Positions 1-7,838 of a stretch of DNA of 64,000 nt are shown here, piece after piece. The stretch spans positions 110,463 through 174,462 of the forward strand of contig DYEU01000012.1 in assembly GCA_020725555.1 (NCBI GenBank), written 5' to 3'. Numbering within the stretch: position 1 is the stretch's first letter; each line of letters starts with the position of its first letter. The notes under the pieces are model-generated. The model was not told where the DNA came from and searched no databases. It saw only the letters and a list, made by a program, of their open reading frames with translations. A program made the position numbers and the translations under genes. The DNA is from Desulfatibacillum sp. (GTDB lineage: Bacteria > Desulfobacterota > Desulfobacteria > Desulfobacterales > SpSt-501).

Positions 1-1002
1 TTCGGCGAAGACCGGCAGGCCCCCGGCCTCGAAGGCGAAGCGCTCGTAGCGGTCGAGGTTCAAGGCCTCGATCATGAAGTCCGTCCCCGCCGTGACCGAG
101 GGGGTCGAGAGCGCGCAGCGCAGGCCCGTGTCGGTGAGCGCCGATTTGAGGCCGCCGGTCACGATGTTGCCGAGCTCGCCCAGCATGTCGTGGATCGCCG
201 CCTCGTCGTCGATCTCCCCGGGCTCGACCCCGAGCATGTTGGCCGCCATGCGGCGGGCGAGCTCCTCGCCCACGTGCACGCTCACCACCCCGGTTGCGTC
301 GCCCGCGAAGCAGACCGAGGAGACAAGCCGCTTTCCCTGCAGGCTCGAGGCCGAAACCGTATCGACCGGCGCGAGCGCAAGGGAAAACATCGTCTCGAAG
401 ACCTCGGTCACGGCCGCGGCGATCTTGGCGCGCGGGTCGAGCGCCTCGAGCTTGGCCGCATCCACGTGCGGCAGCCGGGACATCGCCTCCGGCGTGCCGA
501 AGTCGAGCCCCGCCTCGGCGGCCTCGACGCCCTTGAGGCCGGCCTCGACGACGAAGACGTGCTCCCCGTGGCGGAAGGCCATGCGCTCGAAGCGGTCCAT
601 GGCGAGCGAGCGGATGGTGAAGTCGGTGCCGAAGGTGATCGAGGGCGTGGAGAGGACACAGGGGTGGCCCGCGTCGTTGAGCGCGGATTTCAGGTTCCCG
701 CCGACGATGTTGGTCACCTCGGCGAGGAGATCGCGGACATCGGTGCCAAGATCGACCTCGGCCGGCTCCTGCTCGAGCATGCGCCCCGCCATCAGCCGGC
801 CGAAGGTCTCGGTCACCTGAAGGTTGAAGATCCCGGTGACCGCGCCCGCGAAATTGAGCGTGCCGACGAGGCGGTGGATGCCGAATCCCGGCGGGGGCTC
901 CGCGGCGAGCGGCTCGACCTCGAGCGCGAGCATCGTGCCGTAGGTGTCGATCACCGAGGACGTGATGCGCTCGCGGATGTCGAAGGTGGAAAGGTCGCCC
1001 AT
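1..1002 (-). CDS. Tandem CheX-like phosphatase-domain protein (3' end cut by window edge)
   Basis: The reading frame is open from an ATG at 1002 to the window edge, so the C-terminus is missing; 334 codons are visible. Two homologous halves each carry the CheX/CheC signature E-x-x-N-x-x-x-G: EVTNIVGGNLKSAL in the first half and ELGNIVTGGLKSAL in the second. Each is followed by the same LSTPS-(I/V)T-x-GTDF segment. CheX-family proteins dephosphorylate CheY or related receiver domains. Retention of the E and N catalytic residues in both halves suggests two active sites, although only sequence similarity supports this. A CGAGG ribosome-binding site lies about 5 nt upstream of the ATG. The gene is cytoplasmic, with no signal peptide or membrane segment. 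Its partner receiver protein is not in this window. Confidence 0.85.
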   Translation of the reverse strand, partial: MGDLSTFDIRERITSSVIDTYGTMLALEVEPLAAEPPPGFGIHRLVGTLNFAGAVTGIFNLQVTETFGRLMAGRMLEQEPAEVDLGTDVRDLLAEVTNIVGGNLKSALNDAGHPCVLSTPSITFGTDFTIRSLAMDRFERMAFRHGEHVFVVEAGLKGVEAAEAGLDFGTPEAMSRLPHVDAAKLEALDPRAKIAAAVTEVFETMFSLALAPVDTVSASSLQGKRLVSSVCFAGDATGVVSVHVGEELARRMAANMLGVEPGEIDDEAAIHDMLGELGNIVTGGLKSALTDTGLRCALSTPSVTAGTDFMIEALNLDRYERFAFEAGGLPVFAE

Positions 1003-1098
1003 CGCTGCCTCGCGGGCGGCCGCGCAGCCCCCCCCTTGCGCCCCCCCCCGGCCCCGGAGCGCCGCCCGGGCGGCGGGGGCCGGGCCGCATTTCCCCGC

Positions 1099-1464
1099 TC
1101 AGGGCTTCAGCTTCAGGCTGTCGAAGGGGTCGCGCTCCCAGGAGCGCGAGGCGGATTCGATTGCGCCCGCGTCCGTCCCGTAGAAATCGACCGTGGCGAC
1201 ATGTTCGCACAGCGACCGGATCTTTTCAACCACCGGCCGGTGCTCGGGGTGGTCCTGGTAGCGGGCGAGCGTTTCAGCGTTGGCGAAGAGGCCGACCAGG
1301 GCGAAATCCCAGGAGCGCTCGCTCCGCAGCACGTCGCGGCCGAACTCGTAGACGCGGATCTCCGGGATGCGGTTGGGCAGATCGTCGAGGAGCCTCTCGA
1401 GGTCGCGGATCTCCTCCTCAGGGACGCCCGGCCGGAATTTCATCAGGACGACGTGGTTGAGCAT
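1099..1464 (-). CDS. Dabb (stress-responsive alpha/beta barrel) domain protein
   Basis: This 121-residue protein has the Dabb family pattern. It starts MLNHVVLMKF, has a helix rich in E, R and L (residues 15-33), then VYEFGRDVL, a WDFALVGLFAN strand, and the DHPEHRPVVEKI segment near residue 70 that typifies the family. Dabb proteins are small dimeric ferredoxin-fold barrels. Some act in polyketide cyclisation or stress, but most are uncharacterised, and no substrate can be named here. It lies in the same direction as the exported protein upstream, 26 nt away, and may be cotranscribed with it. The C-terminal extension after residue 95 (TDAGAIESASRSWERD) looks lineage-specific. Confidence 0.85.
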   Translation of the reverse strand: MLNHVVLMKFRPGVPEEEIRDLERLLDDLPNRIPEIRVYEFGRDVLRSERSWDFALVGLFANAETLARYQDHPEHRPVVEKIRSLCEHVATVDFYGTDAGAIESASRSWERDPFDSLKLKP

Positions 1465-1490
1465 GACGGTCTTCGGCCTCCCGCGGCGCC

Positions 1491-2222
1491 TCAGGGTCGG
1501 GCGGGGATCCAGCCGGCGCCGCCCTTCGGCCGGACCGCAACCCCGGTGAACCAGACCCTGAATACGCCGTCCGCCCCGCGGCGGTCAAGGGAGAGCCTGA
1601 GCGGTCCCACCTCCCGCCAGTCCTCCCAGGTCGTGACCCGCGTGGGCCGGGGCTCGCCGCCCTTGCGGTAGACCCATTGCAGGATGCGGCCCTCGGGGTC
1701 GAGGAAGAGCTCGTAGACGTCGCCCGGGGTGTAGCCCTCGTCGGCGGGGTAGGCGACGACGACGCGCCGCGCGCGGCCCTGCCCGATCGGCAGCGCGGCG
1801 GGTGCGGGGTCTTCGGAGATCCTCGCCGCAAGGTCCCAGGTGAGCCGCAAAGGGAACAGGAGCCAGTAGTTGTCGTTGACGAAAAGGGGGTCTGCCGCGC
1901 GGGCGCGCTCGGAGGCGGAGCCGGAGGAGAGAAGGCCGCGCTCCCAGGTCAGCTCTTCCGCGGCCCCCCCGGCCGGGCGGAAAGTCACGCGGTCGGCGGC
2001 GGGCGCCCAGAGCCAGCTGCGGCTCACCTCCCGGTCGGGGAGCTTGACGTGGAAGGTGTAGGCGATCTCTTCGATTTGCGCGAACTCGGAAACCCCGCTG
2101 CCGCGGGCGATCGCGGCGCGCAGATCACCTGCGGCAGCGGCGGGGGCCGAAAGACAAAGGATGGCGGACAGCCAAAGCGTCACCGGCGCAAGGGCCCTGC
2201 GGCCCGGGTGGGCGGGGGTCAT
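1491..2222 (-). CDS. Exported protein of unknown function
   Basis: The frame is 243 codons from an ATG at 2222, chosen over an upstream in-frame start at 2288 because AAGGAGA sits about 6 nt before it and it places a classic signal peptide first (MTPAHPGRRALAPVTLWLSAILCL, ending near APAAAAG). The mature part is predicted beta-rich, with segments such as FHVKLPDREVSRSWLW and VYELFLDPEGRILQWVYRKGG. This pattern resembles periplasmic or lipoprotein-carrier-like folds that bind hydrophobic ligands, but no family can be assigned with confidence. It is followed by the Dabb gene on the same strand. The function is unknown. Confidence 0.75.
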   Translation of the reverse strand: MTPAHPGRRALAPVTLWLSAILCLSAPAAAAGDLRAAIARGSGVSEFAQIEEIAYTFHVKLPDREVSRSWLWAPAADRVTFRPAGGAAEELTWERGLLSSGSASERARAADPLFVNDNYWLLFPLRLTWDLAARISEDPAPAALPIGQGRARRVVVAYPADEGYTPGDVYELFLDPEGRILQWVYRKGGEPRPTRVTTWEDWREVGPLRLSLDRRGADGVFRVWFTGVAVRPKGGAGWIPARP

Positions 2223-2342
2223 GGCGGGTCTCCTTTCTCGTTTCGAGAAACAACAACTTCCCCGGCACAAGCGCCGGCGCCTTAACATAAGCCGAAATCG
2301 TCGCGGGAAAAGGGGGGAGGCCGGCGCGGGAGGGGAGCCGGG

Positions 2343-2867
2343 TCAGCCGCGGCGGGAGCGCAAATGGACGATCTGGTTCTTGATTTCGCTCACGATGAAG
2401 CTGCTCCGCAGGGCGGCCGCGATCGGGCCCTCGCCCGGCGGCGCCCCGAGCACCGCGGCCGCGTGGCGGCGGATCGCGAGGATCCCTTCCGCCACCTCGC
2501 GCCGGAAATAGCCGGCGCGGGCGAGGCAGTTCGGCGGCGGGGCCTGTCCCAGGTTGATCCGCAGGCGGGGGACGAAGAGCGGCGCGCCCTCCTCCTCCGC
2601 GGCCGCCTCCGCCGGCCGGCGGCCGAGGTAGGCGAGCTGGTTCGCCATTTCCTCCAGGGTGAAGTAGGACCTGAGCGCCGCGGCGAGCTCCTCCTGCGTG
2701 GGCTCGACCCCCGTCGTGCGCCGGGTGAACTCGAGAATTTCATGGAGGGCCTCGGTGAGGCGGGGTCCCAGCCGCAAAAGCGCCGGCGGGGCGGGGCGCG
2801 GGGGGACCCGGCCCCCGGCGGCGGAAGGGGCGCGCTTTATGTCCGCAGGGGATCCGGCGAGGGTCAT
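2343..2867 (-). CDS. Hypothetical protein with an internal helical repeat
   Basis: The frame runs on to an upstream start at 3080, but that would overlap the next gene, so an ATG at 2867 (MTLAGSPADIKRAP) is preferred. No good ribosome-binding site is visible, so the start is uncertain. The protein is about 174 residues and soluble. Two segments are similar to each other: ALRSYFTLEEMANQLAYL near the middle and ALRSSFIVSEIKNQIVHL at the C-terminus. Each is predicted to be an amphipathic helix. Short proteins with this L-(R/K)-S-x-F-x-x-x-E-x-x-N-Q motif seem familiar from delta-proteobacterial genomes, but no function is known to me. The segment between the repeats is rich in alanine and glutamate. 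Confidence 0.6.
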   Translation of the reverse strand: MTLAGSPADIKRAPSAAGGRVPPRPAPPALLRLGPRLTEALHEILEFTRRTTGVEPTQEELAAALRSYFTLEEMANQLAYLGRRPAEAAAEEEGAPLFVPRLRINLGQAPPPNCLARAGYFRREVAEGILAIRRHAAAVLGAPPGEGPIAAALRSSFIVSEIKNQIVHLRSRRG

Positions 2868-2985
2868 CCGGCGAAGGGGGCGGGCGGGGGTTCGGGCCGC
2901 GCTTCGGCCGGCATCCCCGCCCGGCTTTTCGGCCGCATCTTCCCGTTCCGCGGGCGCTTTCAGGCCGCGGCGAAGAAAGACCGCC

Positions 2986-3324
2986 TCAGAACTCGCCCAG
3001 CGGTCGCTGGAAGGTCCAATCGAAGGGTGCGACCACGAGCTTTTCGGTCGCCTGGTCGGTGTTGCCGCCGAGCGCCGCAAAGGGGTAGCTCACCAGCCAG
3101 ACCGCCGTCCCCAGGACCGTGCCCACCATCCCGATCGGCCGCATGACGAGCGCATCCCACATCATCTGGCCGCCGGTCGGCTCCTGCTCGCAGTCCGTAT
3201 AGTATTCCTTGTCGAGGCATTTGCCGCCGGCCGTGCGATAGGCCGAGGCCGCCCCCGCCGTCCCGGCGCACAGCACGAGTGCCGCCATGAGCGCTGCCAT
3301 CCACGCCGATTTCCCGAACCTCAT
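2986..3324 (-). CDS. Small exported protein with a hydrophobic segment
   Basis: This 112-residue protein begins MRFGKSAWMAALMAALVLCAG and has a predicted signal peptide cut after GTAGA. The mature part has two cysteines (GGKCLDKEYYTDCE) that could form a disulfide. A hydrophobic stretch near residues 60-82 (VMRPIGMVGTVLGTAVWLVSYPF) could be a membrane helix or a buried hairpin. It ends TEKLVVAPFDWTFQRPLGEF. Small exported proteins of this type (a cysteine pair, a glycine-rich hydrophobic segment and an AP-x-x-(W/Y)TF-x-RPLG end) occur in many proteobacteria without known function. An AAGGAGG ribosome-binding site precedes the ATG by about 6 nt, and a good divergent promoter lies upstream. Confidence 0.8.
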   Translation of the reverse strand: MRFGKSAWMAALMAALVLCAGTAGAASAYRTAGGKCLDKEYYTDCEQEPTGGQMMWDALVMRPIGMVGTVLGTAVWLVSYPFAALGGNTDQATEKLVVAPFDWTFQRPLGEF

Positions 3325-3398
3325 GGTCTCCTCCTTCGTGGCGGACCCCGGCGTCCTCCCGGGATCCCCTCGCTTGCGGGCCGGGGCGGCCCGCCGGG

Positions 3399-3427
3399 TT
3401 GCATGCCCTGCAACCGTCCTCTATTAT
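3399..3427 (+). promoter_or_regulatory. Possible priA promoter
   Basis: TTGCAT (3399-3404), a 17-nt spacer and TATTAT (3422-3427) face priA. The -10 region overlaps that of the opposite-strand promoter, so the two promoters may compete for polymerase. Confidence 0.4.
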
Positions 3428-3452
3428 ATCCGACAGTCGGCGCAAAACTCAA
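3423..3452 (-). promoter_or_regulatory. Sigma-70 promoter for the leftward gene at 3324
   Basis: On the minus strand TTGAGT (3447-3452) is separated by 18 nt from a perfect TATAAT (3423-3428). The leader to the ATG at 3324 would be about 90 nt. Confidence 0.6.
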
Positions 3453-3500
3453 ATCGAAATCTTAACCCATTGAAAGCATAAGTTTTTTTAAGGATCGCGG

Positions 3501-5942
3501 ATGGGCGCCTTCTCCGAGACCCTCGAGGTCGCCGTGCCGTTGCCGGTGCCGGGGACCTTCACCTACGGCGTGCCGGCCGGCCTCGAGGGGAAAATCCTCC
3601 CCGGCATGCGCGTCCTCGTCCCCTTCGGCCGCCGGCGGCTGAGCGCCTGGGCGCTGGGGCCGGGGGAGCAGTCCGGCCGCGGGGACCTCAAGGCCGTCCT
3701 GGACGCGCCCGACGCGGAGCCGCTCTTTCCGGAGGCGATGATCCCCTTCTTCCGCTGGACGGCCGCCTACTACAAGCAGCCGCTCGGCGAGGTGATTCGG
3801 ACCGCGCTGCCGGCGGGGACGCGCCTCTTCGAGCGGACCGTCTACCGCCTGCGGCCGGAGGCGCTCGCCCGGCTCGAAACGGAGCCGCTTTCCGCTCCCG
3901 AGGAGCGGATCGTCGGCCTGCTCCGCCGGGGGGAGAAAACGCTCGCCGGGCTTTCCCGCGGGGTCGCGGAGGCCGGCCTCCGCCGCCACCTCGCCGCCCT
4001 CGAGCGCCGCGGCCTCCTGGAGCGCTCGCGCCGCCTGGCGCAGGGCGGCGGGGCCCCGCGGCTCAAGCCCTGGGTGCGCGCCCTCCCCGGCGCCGCGCCG
4101 CAAGGCCTCCCTCCCCGGCAGGAGGAGGTCTTCCGCGAGATCGCGCGCGAAGGCGAGATCGCCCTCGACGAGCTCGCCCGGCGCCTGCCCCGCGCGGCCG
4201 CCGCCGTGCGGGCGCTGCTGCGCAAGGGCCTGGTCGAGCGCTTCCGCCGCCGGCTCTACCGCGACCCCCTGGGGGAGCCGATCCTTCCCGATCGGCCCCC
4301 CGTCCTCACCCCGGAGCAGGAGGCCGCGGTCGCCGCCCTCGCCGCCGCCCTGGGCAAGGGCTTCGCCCCCTTCCTGCTGCGCGGGGTGACGGGGAGCGGC
4401 AAAACCGAGATCTACCTCCGCCTCGCCGCCGCGGCCGTCGCGGCCGGGTTTTCCGTCTTGGTCCTCGTCCCCGAGATCGCCCTCATCAGCCAGACCGAGC
4501 GCCGCTTCCGCGCCCGCTTCGGCGAGCGGATCGCCGTCCTGCACAGCCGGCTCGCCGCGGGCGAGCGCTTCGACCAGTGGTGCCGCGTGCTGCGGAGCGA
4601 GGCGCCGATCGCGCTCGGCGTGCGCTCGGCGGTCTTCGCCCCTCTCCCGCGCCTCGGCCTGATCGTCGTCGACGAGGAGCACGACCCGTCCTACAAGCAG
4701 GAGGGGGGCGTCCCCTACCACGCGCGGGACCTCGCCCTCGTCCGCGGCCGGGACCACGGGGCGGTGGTCGTCCTCGGCTCGGCCACCCCGTCGCTGGAGT
4801 CGGCCTACAACGCCAAGCGCGGCAAGTACACCGAGCTCGTCCTCACCCGCCGCATCGAGGAGCGCCCCCTGCCCGCGGTGCGCGTGGTCGACCTGCGGGC
4901 CATGCGCGGCCGGCGCGGTCCCGGCCGCTTCATCGGCGAGGAGCTGCGCGCGGCGCTCGCCGAAACACTCGGCCGCGGCGAGCAGGCGCTCGTCTTTCTC
5001 AACCGCCGGGGGTTTGCGGGCTTTCCGGTGTGCGCCGCCTGCGGGGAGGCGCTGCGCTGCCCGCGCTGCGAGATCGCCCTCACCCTCCATCGCGCCGAGC
5101 GGCGCTACCGCTGCCATTACTGCGGCTTCGAGCGGCCGGCCGGGGAGGAGGCCTGCGGCTCCTGCGGGCGGCGCGAGATCCGGCCCCTGGGGCTGGGGAC
5201 CGAAAAGGTCGAGGAGGCGCTCCGGGCGCTCTTCCCGCAGGCGCGCATCGCCCGCATGGACAGCGACACGACCCGGGCCAAGGGCAGCCTCCTCGCCCTG
5301 CTCCGCGGCCTGCGCGAGAAGACGATCGACGTCCTCGTCGGGACCCAGATGGTCGCCAAGGGGCACGACTTCCCGGGGATCACCCTCGTGGGGGTCGTCT
5401 GCGCCGACCTGTCGCTGCACTTCCCGGATTTCCGCGCCGGCGAACGCACCTTCCAGCTCCTCGCCCAGGTGGCCGGCCGCGCCGGCCGCGGCGAGCAGCC
5501 GGGGAGGGTCGTGCTGCAGACCTACAACCCGGAGCACGTCATCCTTCAGGCCGCCTGCCGTCAGGACTACGACGCCTTCTACGAGTCCGAGATGGGTTTC
5601 CGGCGCGAGCTCGGCTACCCCCCGCTTTCGCGGATCATCCTGCTCCGGATTTCCGGCCCGGGAAAGGGGGAGGCCGAGCGCGCCGCCCGGGCCGTGGCCG
5701 GGGCGTGCCTTGAGCTGCGGCGCCGGGAGGGCGGGCGCTTCGCCGCGGTCGAGGTCCTGGGGCCGGCCGAGGCGCCGCTTGCCCGGGTCGCCGGCCGGAG
5801 CCGCTTCCAGGTCCTCCTCAAAGGCGCGGACCCGGGGCCGCTCCACCGCTTGGCCGAGCGCTGCCTGGCGCGGCTCCCGGAGCTCGGCCTGCCGGCTTCG
5901 GTGGCCGCCGAGGTGGACGTGGACCCCCTCTTCCTGCTCTGA
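3501..5942 (+). CDS. priA: PriA, primosomal replication restart helicase
   Basis: This 813-residue protein matches PriA in length and order of parts. It has the N-terminal 3'-end-binding domain (VAVPLPVPGTFTYGVP), a winged-helix region, and an SF2 helicase core with Walker A GVTGSGKT (about 295-302) and the DEEH Walker B box (VVDEEHDPSYK, about 390). Zinc-binding cysteine pairs follow (CAACGEALRCPRC...CHYCG...CGSCG, about 510-557). The later helicase motifs include GTQMVAKGHDFP and QVAGRAGRG. PriA rebuilds replication forks by unwinding the lagging arm and loading DnaB with partner proteins. It is transcribed away from the small exported protein gene. The next operon begins with its own promoter, so priA is probably monocistronic. 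Confidence 0.97.
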   Translation: MGAFSETLEVAVPLPVPGTFTYGVPAGLEGKILPGMRVLVPFGRRRLSAWALGPGEQSGRGDLKAVLDAPDAEPLFPEAMIPFFRWTAAYYKQPLGEVIRTALPAGTRLFERTVYRLRPEALARLETEPLSAPEERIVGLLRRGEKTLAGLSRGVAEAGLRRHLAALERRGLLERSRRLAQGGGAPRLKPWVRALPGAAPQGLPPRQEEVFREIAREGEIALDELARRLPRAAAAVRALLRKGLVERFRRRLYRDPLGEPILPDRPPVLTPEQEAAVAALAAALGKGFAPFLLRGVTGSGKTEIYLRLAAAAVAAGFSVLVLVPEIALISQTERRFRARFGERIAVLHSRLAAGERFDQWCRVLRSEAPIALGVRSAVFAPLPRLGLIVVDEEHDPSYKQEGGVPYHARDLALVRGRDHGAVVVLGSATPSLESAYNAKRGKYTELVLTRRIEERPLPAVRVVDLRAMRGRRGPGRFIGEELRAALAETLGRGEQALVFLNRRGFAGFPVCAACGEALRCPRCEIALTLHRAERRYRCHYCGFERPAGEEACGSCGRREIRPLGLGTEKVEEALRALFPQARIARMDSDTTRAKGSLLALLRGLREKTIDVLVGTQMVAKGHDFPGITLVGVVCADLSLHFPDFRAGERTFQLLAQVAGRAGRGEQPGRVVLQTYNPEHVILQAACRQDYDAFYESEMGFRRELGYPPLSRIILLRISGPGKGEAERAARAVAGACLELRRREGGRFAAVEVLGPAEAPLARVAGRSRFQVLLKGADPGPLHRLAERCLARLPELGLPASVAAEVDVDPLFLL

Positions 5943-5969
5943 GGCCCGGGGGGAAGGGCCGGGGGGCGG

Positions 5970-5999
5970 TTGACATCGCCGCGGCCGCCCCGATAGGAT
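5970..5999 (+). promoter_or_regulatory. Sigma-70 promoter for the DUF1573 operon
   Basis: TTGACA (5970-5975) with an 18-nt spacer to TAGGAT (5994-5999). It precedes the first gene of the overlapping three-gene operon by about 60 nt. Confidence 0.6.
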
Positions 6000-6061
6000 T
6001 CTTGTTCCACGGCGGCCGCCGCAGGCGGGCGCCGGGCTGCGGTGCGAGGTCGAAGGCGGGG

Positions 6062-6802
6062 ATGCCGATCCGCGACATCACGGTGCGCCGGGGATGCCTC
6101 TGGGCGCTTTTCATTCTCCTTGCGGGGAGTTTCCCCGCCAGGGCCGGTGCGGAACCCGCGCTCTTCGTTCCCGAGCGGGGCTTCGAGTTCGCCCCGGTGA
6201 TCGACGGCGAGACCGTGGTGCACGACTTTGCGATCGCCAACCGCGGCGGCGCGCCGCTGGTCATCCACCAGGTGCGCGCCGACTGCGGCTGCACGGCGGT
6301 TTCCTACCCCCGCCAGGTGCCGCCCGGCGGGGAGGGGAAGATCCGGCTGCGGCTCGACACCTCGGGCTACGGCGGCCGCAGGATCGAAAAGACGGCCGAG
6401 GTGCTGACGAGCGACCCGGCCGAGCCGGTCTTCCGGCTGCGGCTGGCGGGCGAGGTGCAGCGCCTGGCGCTCATCCAGCCGCGGGTGCTGCAGCTGCGCG
6501 GCGCGGCGGGGGAGCGGCTGCGGGGCGAGATCCTCGTCCAGCCGGAGCCGGGCCATCCCTTCCGCATCCTGGAAGCCCGCGCCGGCGGCGGGACGATCCG
6601 GGTCGAGACCCTCGCCGAGGAGCACAACGGCCGCCCCGCCTTCCGCCTGCGGGTTGAGACCCTGCGCACCGAGGCGGGCTCTTACAACGACACGATCCGC
6701 CTCAAAACCGACCACCCCCGCAGGCCCGAGCTCGACCTGCGGGTCTTCGTCTACCTCAGGCCGGCCGCCTCCCCCGCGGGCGCGGCGGAGGGCGGCCGAT
6801 GA
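6062..6802 (+). CDS. Exported DUF1573 domain protein
   Basis: The ATG at 6062 is chosen because it begins a signal peptide (MPIRDITVRRGCLWALFILLAG, cut near ARAGA); the frame opens upstream at 6002. The mature protein shows the DUF1573 immunoglobulin-like pattern: FEFAPVIDGETVVHDFAIANRGGAPLVI, then VRADCGCT, then GYGGRRIEKTAEVLTSDP. The DCGCT motif is the family hallmark. The second half looks like a related beta-sandwich that is harder to place. DUF1573 proteins are secreted and of unknown role. The stop overlaps the start of the following HAD gene in an ATGA, so translation is probably coupled. Confidence 0.85.
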   Translation: MPIRDITVRRGCLWALFILLAGSFPARAGAEPALFVPERGFEFAPVIDGETVVHDFAIANRGGAPLVIHQVRADCGCTAVSYPRQVPPGGEGKIRLRLDTSGYGGRRIEKTAEVLTSDPAEPVFRLRLAGEVQRLALIQPRVLQLRGAAGERLRGEILVQPEPGHPFRILEARAGGGTIRVETLAEEHNGRPAFRLRVETLRTEAGSYNDTIRLKTDHPRRPELDLRVFVYLRPAASPAGAAEGGR

Positions 6803-7470
6803 CGCCGATCCGCGTGGTCGCCTTCGACTGCGACGGGGTCCTCTTCGACACCCTCGAGGCGAACCGGCATTACTACAACCGCATCCTGGCGCGCTTCGGG
6901 CGCCCCCCGCTCGATGCCGAGCGGCTGCGGTTCGCCCACGCGCACACCGTGCACGAGACGCTCGAGCTCCTCTTCGCGGACCCCGGCGAGCGCGAAGCCG
7001 CGCACGCCTTCCGCCGCACCATCGACTACGGCGACTTCATCGCCCACCTCACGATCGAACCCGACCTCAAGGCGCTTCTCGACTGGATGGGCGGCCGCTT
7101 CCACACGGCGATCGCCACCAACCGCACCGACACGATGGGCCGGCTGCTCAGGGCCTTCGGCCTGGAGGGCCGCTTCGACCTGGTCGTCACCTCCCTCGAC
7201 GTCGCCCGGCCCAAGCCCGCCCCGGACTGCCTGCTCAAGATCCTCGAGCGCTTCGCGGCCGAGCCGCGGGAAGCGCTCTTCGTGGGCGACTCCGCGGTCG
7301 ACGAGGCGACGGCCCGCGCGGCGGGCGTTGCCTTCGTCGCCTACCGCAACCCCGCGCTGGCGGCCGCCCATCACATCGACGCCCTCGGCCGGCTGCGCGA
7401 TCTGCTCGACGGCCTGCAGCCCCCGGGCGGGGAGGCATCTGCCCGGCAACGAAAGGAGACTCCGCGATGA
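6799..7470 (+). CDS. HAD-superfamily hydrolase, phosphoglycolate phosphatase-like
   Basis: The 223-residue protein has all HAD motifs. Motif I is FDCDGVLFDT with the nucleophile Asp10 and acid/base Asp12. Motif II is the threonine in IATNRTDT. Motif III is the lysine in DVARPKPAP. Motif IV is LFVGDSAVDEATA. The alpha-helical cap between motifs I and II is of the subclass I type, as in Gph. Such enzymes hydrolyse small phosphate esters in the cytosol, but the substrate cannot be read from sequence. The gene overlaps both neighbours by 4 nt in the same operon as the DUF1573 and cysteine motif genes. Confidence 0.9.
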   Translation: MTPIRVVAFDCDGVLFDTLEANRHYYNRILARFGRPPLDAERLRFAHAHTVHETLELLFADPGEREAAHAFRRTIDYGDFIAHLTIEPDLKALLDWMGGRFHTAIATNRTDTMGRLLRAFGLEGRFDLVVTSLDVARPKPAPDCLLKILERFAAEPREALFVGDSAVDEATARAAGVAFVAYRNPALAAAHHIDALGRLRDLLDGLQPPGGEASARQRKETPR

Positions 7471-7823
7471 CCGAGACCCCCGCGCCGCCCGCCGCACCCG
7501 AAGAGGACGGCGGGTGGGAGGAACGACGCCTGTGCAGCGACGAGTCCTGCATCGGGGTGATCGGCCCCGACGGCCGCTGCAAGGAATGCGGCCGGCCGGC
7601 GGAAGAGGGGGGAGGGGCCGAGGCGGCTTCCCCCTCGGGCGCGGCGGCGGCCGGGCCCCCGGCGGCGGGGGGGGAGGCGGTGGGGGCGCCGGACCCGGAG
7701 GCGGGGCCGGCGGCGGAAGACGACGACTGGGCCAGCCGGCGCCTGTGCAGCGACGAGTCCTGCATCGGGGTGATCGGCCCCGACGGCCGCTGCAAGGAAT
7801 GCGGCCGGCCGGCGGAGGGGTAG
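7467..7823 (+). CDS. Protein with two identical cysteine motifs joined by an Ala/Gly/Pro linker
   Basis: The ATG at 7467 follows GAAAGGAG and overlaps the HAD stop codon. The 118-residue product has two copies of a 25-residue motif. The motif runs from RRLCSDESCIGVIG through PDGRCKECGRPAE, with cysteine spacing C-x4-C and C-x2-C. This looks like a small zinc ribbon or knuckle. The copies are joined by about 45 residues of low-complexity alanine, glycine, proline and glutamate. Single-motif proteins of this kind seem familiar from Geobacter-like genomes, but I know of no function. The two motif copies are identical at the nucleotide level over 77 bp, including all third positions, which points to recent duplication or gene conversion. 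Confidence 0.8.
   Translation: MTETPAPPAAPEEDGGWEERRLCSDESCIGVIGPDGRCKECGRPAEEGGGAEAASPSGAAAAGPPAAGGEAVGAPDPEAGPAAEDDDWASRRLCSDESCIGVIGPDGRCKECGRPAEG
7527..7816 (+). repeat. Two identical 77-bp direct repeats inside the cysteine motif gene
   Basis: Positions 7527-7603 and 7740-7816 are identical, offset by 213 nt (71 codons), so the repeat preserves reading frame. Flanking bases differ immediately on both sides. Confidence 0.9.
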
Positions 7824-7838
7824 CCCCCGGGTGCGCGT

